This document shows positions 58,003 to 64,000 of a stretch of DNA of 64,000 bases, in pieces (position 1 is the first letter of the stretch; every line of letters begins with the position of its first letter). Below the pieces are notes generated by a model. The model ran no database searches. It saw nothing but the letters and a program-made list of their open reading frames with translations, and was not told the origin of the DNA. The stretch is taken from positions 186,001 through 250,000 of the forward strand of contig NZ_CALJHY010000004.1 of assembly GCF_937770335.1 (NCBI RefSeq), given 5' to 3'. The DNA is from an uncultured Glaciecola sp. GTDB lineage: Bacteria; Pseudomonadota; Gammaproteobacteria; Enterobacterales; Alteromonadaceae. The position numbers and the translations under genes were made by a program.

Positions 58003-59565
58003 ATGTCTGAAGTTACTAATGATCTTAGCCTAGAAGAAACCGAGGCACTCGTTACCGACGAGGTCACCAACGGCGCACCTGAAGAAGCTGAGCCTTTAGC
58101 TGCGCTGCAACTGCCCTTTAGCTTCGCCAAACGCTTTAAAGTGCTTATCGAGTCTGCGCACGAACCGGTCAAGGTTTATCACACACCAAGCACTGAGTTA
58201 GCGGCACTTACTGAAGTTCGACGTTTTCTAAACCAAACATTTGTGCTTGAAGAGATTGCTGATAACCGTTTTGAAGAATTGCTGACCAGCAGTTTCCAGC
58301 GCGATTCAAGTGCGGCCAAACAGTTGATGGAAGACTTAGGCAACGAAAGTGATTTACTCTCATTAGCCGAAGACTTACCTGATACCGAAGACTTATTAGA
58401 AAGTGAAGGCGATGCACCCATTATTCGCTTAATTAACGCGATGCTGGGTGAAGCAATAAAAGAGGGGGCCTCTGATATCCATATCGAGACCTTTGAAAAC
58501 CAACTAGTCGTTCGCTTCCGTGTTGATGGTGTATTGCGTGAAATATTACGTCCACACCGTAAAATGTCGTCTATGTTAGTGTCTCGTATAAAAGTGATGT
58601 CAAAAATGGATATTGCTGAAAAACGTGTACCTCAAGATGGACGCATAAGCTTGCGAATAGCAGGGCGTGCTGTCGATGTCCGTGTATCAACGATGCCATC
58701 GAGTCACGGCGAACGCGTTGTCTTGCGCTTACTTGATAAAAATAATGCGCGTCTTGATTTACAAGACTTAGGCATGACCCTTGATAATCGTACCCAATTC
58801 TCAAGTCTCATTCGCAAACCGCATGGCATCATGTTGGTCACCGGCCCAACAGGCTCAGGTAAAAGTACCACCCTGTATGCTGGTTTAAGCGAAATAAACT
58901 CCAAAGACCGCAATATTCTTACTGTTGAAGACCCGATCGAATTCGACTTAGAAGGTATTGGCCAAACACAGGTTAACCCGCGTGTTGACATGACTTTTGC
59001 CAGAGGGCTAAGAGCCATATTACGTCAAGATCCTGATGTCGTAATGGTAGGTGAAATTCGTGACTTTGAAACCGCACAAATTGCAGTACAAGCAAGTTTA
59101 ACCGGTCACTTAGTTTTATCCACGCTGCATACAAACACCGCAGCCGGCGCTATTACTCGTTTAGAAGACATGGGCATTGAGCCGTTTTTACTATCGAGCA
59201 GTTTATTGTCTGTGTTATCGCAGCGCCTCGTTCGTAAATTATGTAAAGAATGCAAAAAGCCGCATGAGCCGACCCCTACTGAACGCGCAACATTAAACGT
59301 TGCAGTTGATGAACAAGTTGTTATTTATCGCCCTGTTGGTTGCACAGCTTGTAACCATACAGGTTATCGTGGCCGAACCGGTATTCATGAACAGTTGATT
59401 GTCGATGAGCGGATCCGCGAAATGATGCACGAAGGCAAAGGTGAGCAAGCTATCGAAAAGCACGTGCGCAAAACCACGCCTTCTATCCGTCAAGATGGCT
59501 GCGACAAAGTAGTACTCGGCATCACGTCTTTAGAAGAAGTATTACGAGTTACCAGAGAGGAATAA
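58003..59565 (+). CDS. gspE: Type II secretion ATPase GspE
   Basis: This 520-residue cytoplasmic ATPase powers pseudopilus assembly. Walker A is GPTGSGKST (near 282-290), with an Asp box and Walker B VMVGEIRD. The tetra-Cys zinc motif CKECKKP and CTACNHTG is present near the C-terminus. It lies directly between gspD and gspF. Confidence 0.97.
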   Translation: MSEVTNDLSLEETEALVTDEVTNGAPEEAEPLAALQLPFSFAKRFKVLIESAHEPVKVYHTPSTELAALTEVRRFLNQTFVLEEIADNRFEELLTSSFQRDSSAAKQLMEDLGNESDLLSLAEDLPDTEDLLESEGDAPIIRLINAMLGEAIKEGASDIHIETFENQLVVRFRVDGVLREILRPHRKMSSMLVSRIKVMSKMDIAEKRVPQDGRISLRIAGRAVDVRVSTMPSSHGERVVLRLLDKNNARLDLQDLGMTLDNRTQFSSLIRKPHGIMLVTGPTGSGKSTTLYAGLSEINSKDRNILTVEDPIEFDLEGIGQTQVNPRVDMTFARGLRAILRQDPDVVMVGEIRDFETAQIAVQASLTGHLVLSTLHTNTAAGAITRLEDMGIEPFLLSSSLLSVLSQRLVRKLCKECKKPHEPTPTERATLNVAVDEQVVIYRPVGCTACNHTGYRGRTGIHEQLIVDERIREMMHEGKGEQAIEKHVRKTTPSIRQDGCDKVVLGITSLEEVLRVTREE

Positions 59566-59566
59566 T

Positions 59567-60781
59567 ATGGCAGCCTTCGCATACAAGGCCATGGATGCCA
59601 ATGGAAAATCCAAAAATGGCGTATTAGAAGGTGATAACGCTCGCCAAATTCGCCAACAAATTCGTGAGCAAGGTTTAATTCCACTTGAAGTTGAGCAAGT
59701 TGCTGAGCAAGAGAAAAAAAACCAAGCTTCGTTTTCATTGTTTAAAGCTAAAATTTCAGCTGGTGAACTTGCCTTATTAACACGTCAAATGGCAACTTTG
59801 ATTGAATCAGCGTTGCCCATTGAAGAAGCCTTATTAGCCGTTGCAGAGCAGTGCGAAAAACCACGTCATAAAAACATGATGATGGCGGTGCGCAGTAAAG
59901 TAGTCGAAGGTCACGGCTTTGCCGAAGCCTTATCTGAATTTCCTTATGTGTTTGATAACCTATTTCGCGCTATGGTCGCAGCAGGTGAAAAGTCAGGACA
60001 CTTAGACACAGTGCTGAACCGACTCGCTGAATACACTGAAAACAGAGAGCGAACCCGGAACCAAATTATCCAAGCCTTGGTATACCCTCTAATAATGATG
60101 ACCGTCGCTGTTGGTGTGGTCATCATGTTATTGGTAAAAGTTGTTCCTACTATTGTCGGGCAATTTGATCAAATGGGACAAGAGTTACCCACTATCACCA
60201 ATATTCTAATTGCCATCAGTAACGCAGTGCAAAACTACGGTATTTATGCCGCTATTTTGCTCGTGCTCATTATATTTTTAGTGGCGAAACTGTTAACTAT
60301 CCCTCGAATACGCTTAAAGTATGATAAGAATTTATTAAGCCTTCCCTTTTTTGGCCGCTTGACAAGGAGCACTAATACAGCAAGATTTGCTCGCACATTA
60401 AGTATTTTAACTGCCAGTGCTGTCCCTTTGTTAGAATCAATGCGCATTGCAGGTAATGTTTTGGAGAACCTTCACCTCAAAGGTGCGGTCAAAGATGCAG
60501 CTTCAAAGGTAAAAGAAGGATCAAGTTTAAGAGGCGCGTTGGATCATGCCAAAATTTTTCCACCTATGATGATGCACATGATCGCATCTGGGGAACGCTC
60601 TGGCGAGTTACAACAAATGTTGGCGCGAGCCGCCGACAACCAAGATAGAGAATTTGAGTCCACTGTGAGCATCTCTCTAAAAATATTCGAGCCCGTGCTG
60701 ATTGTTGCTATGGCCGGTGTTGTACTATTTATAGTATTGGCAATTCTAATGCCGATACTGGCATTAAACAGTTTAGTCTAA
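59567..60781 (+). CDS. gspF: Type II secretion platform protein GspF
   Basis: This 404-residue polytopic inner-membrane protein has two T2SSF domains (about 70-195 and 272-395) and three membrane helices. It starts 1 bp after the gspE stop, so translation is probably coupled. Confidence 0.97.
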   Translation: MAAFAYKAMDANGKSKNGVLEGDNARQIRQQIREQGLIPLEVEQVAEQEKKNQASFSLFKAKISAGELALLTRQMATLIESALPIEEALLAVAEQCEKPRHKNMMMAVRSKVVEGHGFAEALSEFPYVFDNLFRAMVAAGEKSGHLDTVLNRLAEYTENRERTRNQIIQALVYPLIMMTVAVGVVIMLLVKVVPTIVGQFDQMGQELPTITNILIAISNAVQNYGIYAAILLVLIIFLVAKLLTIPRIRLKYDKNLLSLPFFGRLTRSTNTARFARTLSILTASAVPLLESMRIAGNVLENLHLKGAVKDAASKVKEGSSLRGALDHAKIFPPMMMHMIASGERSGELQQMLARAADNQDREFESTVSISLKIFEPVLIVAMAGVVLFIVLAILMPILALNSLV

Positions 60782-60793
60782 GAGGTAATTTTT

Positions 60794-61282
60794 ATGAGTA
60801 ATCAGACAAGTTTCATCACGTTAAATGAACATAAACAGACGATTTTAAACAATAAAAAAAGTGAGTCAGGTTTTACACTAATTGAGATTATGGTGGTGCT
60901 TTTTATCATCGGTATGATGGCAGCATTTGTTGCACCACAAATTTTCGAAAACCAAGGCACGGCGCAAATCAAAAAAGCCGCCGTTGATATTCAAACCCTC
61001 GAAGGTCAACTGGAAATGTTTAAGTTACGCACCAATCGTTTTCCGACGACCGAGCAAGGTTTAGAAGCTTTAGTGACAATGCCCACAATTGAACCTATTC
61101 CGCGCAACTATCCAAACGAAGGCTTTATAAAGCGGTTGCCACTTGACCCTTGGGGCAATCCTTATCAACTGCTTAGCCCAGGCGAAATCGACACCGTTGA
61201 CATCTATTCTTTCGGACCCGACATGGAAGAAGGTACGGATGATGATATCGGCACATGGAATATTAACGAGTATCTTCAGTAG
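60794..61282 (+). CDS. gspG: Major pseudopilin GspG
   Basis: This is the main subunit of the pseudopilus. The prepilin cleavage site is SG/FTLIEIMVVLFIIG with the cut after residue 26; the leader is unusually long for GspG (normally under 10). The C-terminal DPWGNPYQLLSPGE and GPDMEEGTDDDIGTW calcium-binding region is typical. 162 residues before cleavage. Confidence 0.96.
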   Translation: MSNQTSFITLNEHKQTILNNKKSESGFTLIEIMVVLFIIGMMAAFVAPQIFENQGTAQIKKAAVDIQTLEGQLEMFKLRTNRFPTTEQGLEALVTMPTIEPIPRNYPNEGFIKRLPLDPWGNPYQLLSPGEIDTVDIYSFGPDMEEGTDDDIGTWNINEYLQ

Positions 61283-61305
61283 TTCTAATAGAAGCGAGGG
61301 TTAAC

Positions 61306-61917
61306 GTGCGCAAGCAGCAAACAGGTTTTACACTCATCGAGATCATGCTCGTGCTTGCACTCATGGGTTTAATGATATCTGTCGTTTCCTATACCGCACT
61401 TGGCACTAACAACTACGACAAAGTCGATCAACAAGCAAAGCGCTTTCAAGTTGTATTTGATATGGCAAGTGACTACGCCATCTTGAATCAGGTGCAGCTG
61501 GGTATCCGTATTGATGAAAAAGAAAACACGTATACTTATGTTGCACTGGATGATGAAGACGATTGGGTCGAATTTTCGGGTCAAAAGATGTTTGAAAGTC
61601 ACCAATTACCAGAAGGAATGGCACTGCAGCTATTCCTCGACAATTTACCATGGCAGCAAGAAGACCGACTGTTTCAGGGTAGCTTATTTGATGAAGAATT
61701 GAGTGTTAGTGACGAAGGTGTTGAAATCGGCAACGAAGAGGATATTCCGCCACCACCACCGCAGCTATTTTTACTTTCAAGTGGTGATCTTACTCCTTTC
61801 GAACTCACCATTACTTTTGAAGACGCTTTTAGTAACGATGATCCTATTACCTTTATATTACGAGCTAAGGAAGTCACTCCAATAGAACGTATTGCGCCTG
61901 AGGACATAGATCAATGA
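61306..61917 (+). CDS. gspH: Minor pseudopilin GspH
   Basis: This 203-residue minor pseudopilin has cleavage site TG/FTLIEIMLVLALMG after residue 7 and starts with GTG preceded by GAGGG. A Pro run (PPPPPQ) near residue 148 precedes the last beta-strands. It overlaps gspI by 4 bp (ATGA). Confidence 0.93.
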   Translation: MRKQQTGFTLIEIMLVLALMGLMISVVSYTALGTNNYDKVDQQAKRFQVVFDMASDYAILNQVQLGIRIDEKENTYTYVALDDEDDWVEFSGQKMFESHQLPEGMALQLFLDNLPWQQEDRLFQGSLFDEELSVSDEGVEIGNEEDIPPPPPQLFLLSSGDLTPFELTITFEDAFSNDDPITFILRAKEVTPIERIAPEDIDQ

Positions 61918-62330
61918 ACAAAGTAATAACGACCATAAGGTGCCACCGAGTGCCGCGCCAACAAGCGGGCTTTACGCTGCTTGAAGTTATGGTCGCTATG
62001 TTTATTTTTGCGGTTGCCGGCGCAGCCATTATTAAAACCACTACTGAGCACATAAGCTCTGTAGGGAAGCTCGAGGAAATGACATTTGCCACCTGGGTCG
62101 CCAATAATCAACTCACCCGTGCCACACTAAAATCAGCGAAAACTTGGCCTCCGAAAAACAATGAACGCGGCAATGTCGATATGCTCGACCGAACTTGGTA
62201 TTGGCAACAAGAAGTGCAAGGTACTGCCGACGATAATCTCAAAGCAATTATTATTACCGTAGGCAATGACCCTGAATATCAAGGTTCAATTATTTCCGTC
62301 ACTACCTATGTAGCGAAGTCTGATGGGTAG
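61914..62330 (+). CDS. gspI: Minor pseudopilin GspI
   Basis: This 138-residue pseudopilin has cleavage AG/FTLLEVMVAMFIFAVAG after residue 19. The rest (TFATWVANNQLTRATL) is typical of GspI. It overlaps gspH by 4 bp and gspJ by 8 bp. Confidence 0.93.
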   Translation: MNKVITTIRCHRVPRQQAGFTLLEVMVAMFIFAVAGAAIIKTTTEHISSVGKLEEMTFATWVANNQLTRATLKSAKTWPPKNNERGNVDMLDRTWYWQQEVQGTADDNLKAIIITVGNDPEYQGSIISVTTYVAKSDG

Positions 62331-62955
62331 ACTCAACAAACACTTAAAAAATCGCAAACAATCGGGTTTTACCCTCATTGAAATTCTGGTCGCAATGGCC
62401 ATATTTGCTCTGATTGCGGTAGGCTCAGTTACTATGTTGACCGCCGTTTCAGCACAAAATGAATTATCCGATGAACGCATGCAAGCACTGCAAACGATGC
62501 AACGAGCAATGCTGATTATCGAGCGTGACTTTTTGCAGATGGTGCCACGTAAAACGAGAGTAGAAGGCGACGTATCTGATATTTTGGTATTTGCGGGTGA
62601 GTTTGAATTTGAAAGTGAAAGCGACGGAATCGGTTTTGTGCGTTCAGGTTGGCATAACCCGCAGTTAACCTTGCGCAGAAGCACTTTACAATCAGTAGCC
62701 TACAGAACTCAAAACAAAGAACTTCAGCGCTTATATTCAACATACGTAGATAACGTTATCGGTTTTGAACCCAAAGTCCGTGTTTTGCTTGAGGGCATTG
62801 AGTCAGTGAGTTTCGAATATTTAGATAAGTTTGATAAAAAAAACTTTGAATGGATAGAAGCCGAACCTGTTGAAGAACTTCCTATCGCAGTTGCGATTAT
62901 TATAAAATCGGAAGTATATGGTGAAATTCGACGCGAATTTAAGGTGCGCCGATGA
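62323..62955 (+). CDS. gspJ: Minor pseudopilin GspJ
   Basis: This 210-residue pseudopilin has cleavage SG/FTLIEILVAMAIFALIAVG after residue 15, and the GspJ-type segment RAMLIIERDFLQMVPR follows. It overlaps gspK by 4 bp. Confidence 0.93.
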   Translation: MGRLNKHLKNRKQSGFTLIEILVAMAIFALIAVGSVTMLTAVSAQNELSDERMQALQTMQRAMLIIERDFLQMVPRKTRVEGDVSDILVFAGEFEFESESDGIGFVRSGWHNPQLTLRRSTLQSVAYRTQNKELQRLYSTYVDNVIGFEPKVRVLLEGIESVSFEYLDKFDKKNFEWIEAEPVEELPIAVAIIIKSEVYGEIRREFKVRR

Positions 62956-63998
62956 ATACAACTAGACCCTGCTTTCAGCGTAAGCATAGATCAAGTCTGA
63001 GGGGCAACTCACAAGATGGTATTGCCCTCCTCGTTATTTTGCTTATTGTGGCAATTGTCAGCATATTAGCGACTGAAATGATGGCTAGATTGCAGATTAA
63101 CGTAGCGCGAACCGTCAACATCAAAGACAACAACCAAGCCTATTGGTATGCAGTGGGTGCCGAACAGTTTGCTGAAAAATCGTTAAATGACCTTAAAACC
63201 TTATCACCCGACAACATGAATTTGGGTCAACCTTGGGCACAAGTCTTTGAGTACCCCATTAATAGTGGCGGCATTCAAGCTGAATTAATTGACTTACAGT
63301 CATGTTTTAATTTGAATACCGTGGTTCTTCCTGAGTCTCTTTCAGGCGTAGAAAATCAAAACGCAGCAGCAAAAAGCCCAGCCCAAGGCTTTTTTAACCT
63401 CATTCGTTTAAGCACCGAAGATATTGATTCATTTACCGCAGAAACCGTGCGCGATTCACTCAAAGACTGGCTCGACGCAGATAACGATATTAGCGGTTAT
63501 GGCGCTGAGGACGCAGAGTACGAATCATTGCGCTTTCCCTATGTGGCAGCAAATGCGCTTATGACAAACAAATCGGAATTGCGTTTAGTAAATGGAATTG
63601 AAGTGGATAGCCTGCGTAATTTACTCCCGCACGTCTGTGTCATCCCTGACCCTGCATTCAACGCCATGGAAATTAATATCAACACAGTGACAGAAGAAAA
63701 TGCGCATGTAATTGCCGCAATGTTGAATCTTAATTTAGACGCAGCAAAACGCATTATCGCATCGCGTCCGCTAAATGGTTTTGCAGATACTAACGACTTT
63801 CTGTCTGAACCAGAAATTGTGGCAAAAGAGTTAACCGCAGAGCAAAAAGCGTGGTTCGTTATAAAAACAAATTATTTTATGCTACGCACTAAAACCCGTT
63901 ACAATAATGCGACGTTTAAAATGGTTAGCATTTTTAAACTCGATAGTGAAGGTGAAGGTGTCAGCGTGATCAGTAGAGAATTTGGAGGTATTAATTAA
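62952..63998 (+). CDS. gspK: Minor pseudopilin GspK
   Basis: This 348-residue large minor pseudopilin caps the pseudopilus. The atypical prepilin segment is DG/IALLVILLIVAIVSILATEM, with the leader of about 26 residues. The large globular part includes LIDLQSCFNLNTV and ININTVTEENAHVIAAMLN. The stop overlaps the next ATG. Confidence 0.93.
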   Translation: MNTTRPCFQRKHRSSLRGNSQDGIALLVILLIVAIVSILATEMMARLQINVARTVNIKDNNQAYWYAVGAEQFAEKSLNDLKTLSPDNMNLGQPWAQVFEYPINSGGIQAELIDLQSCFNLNTVVLPESLSGVENQNAAAKSPAQGFFNLIRLSTEDIDSFTAETVRDSLKDWLDADNDISGYGAEDAEYESLRFPYVAANALMTNKSELRLVNGIEVDSLRNLLPHVCVIPDPAFNAMEININTVTEENAHVIAAMLNLNLDAAKRIIASRPLNGFADTNDFLSEPEIVAKELTAEQKAWFVIKTNYFMLRTKTRYNNATFKMVSIFKLDSEGEGVSVISREFGGIN

Positions 63999-64000
63999 TG
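63998..64000 (+). CDS. gspL: Start codon of the next gene, probably gspL
   Basis: The last three bases are ATG overlapping the gspK stop (TAATG). GspL normally follows GspK, so this is most likely its start. Nothing further is visible. Confidence 0.6.

Overview
This moderately AT-rich window looks like chromosomal DNA of a marine gammaproteobacterium of the Alteromonadales (Alteromonas/Glaciecola/Paraglaciecola type). The basis is gene order and protein flavour: groES-groEL next to fxsA and dsbD, aroQ-accB-accC, prmA, dusB-fis, purH-purD, prkB, ompR-envZ, hslO-hslR and a gspCDEFGHIJK type II secretion operon. No rRNA, tRNA or CRISPR array was seen.

Region 1 (1-10.5 kb) is a glycerol regulon. 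It holds part of a GlpSTP(QV)-type glycerol ABC importer, a divergent sigma-54 activator, a second stand-alone GlpS-like ATPase, glycerol kinase, the GlpR repressor and glycerol-3-phosphate dehydrogenase. Two control layers are visible. TGTTCG-type GlpR operators lie before glpK/glpR and glpD. A -24/-12 promoter preceded by a phased array of GTTCA repeats lies before the ABC operon.

Region 2 (10.5-18.5 kb) holds an AraC regulator divergent from an acyl-CoA dehydrogenase / nitronate monooxygenase-like / enoyl-CoA hydratase operon, an MFS exporter, and a copC-copD-NTF2-like operon.

Region 3 (18.5-31.4 kb) is accessory and eroded. It contains a truncated TonB receptor, an ExeM-type extracellular nuclease with a GlyGly-CTERM-like tail, a frameshifted membrane protein gene, an AAA/DUF4143 ATPase, two unrelated serine beta-lactamase-like hydrolases, an internally deleted tyrosine recombinase, a small secreted protein, and a GIY-YIG nuclease gene inside inverted REP-like palindromes. 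Direct copies of the groEL 3' end/terminator occur near 23.7 and 25.3 kb as well as at groEL itself (31.3 kb). A separate repeat of about 45 bp brackets the two hydrolase genes. Together these suggest repeated cassette insertion beside groEL.

Region 4 (31.4-64 kb) is core genome: chaperonins, fxsA, a DsbD with a duplicated N-terminal domain, a REC-REC-GGDEF protein, fatty-acid and purine synthesis genes, ribosomal protein methylation, dusB-fis, OmpR/EnvZ, Hsp33/Hsp15 and the gsp operon, which runs off the right edge at the gspL start codon. The ExeM nuclease of region 3 is a plausible substrate of this secretion system.
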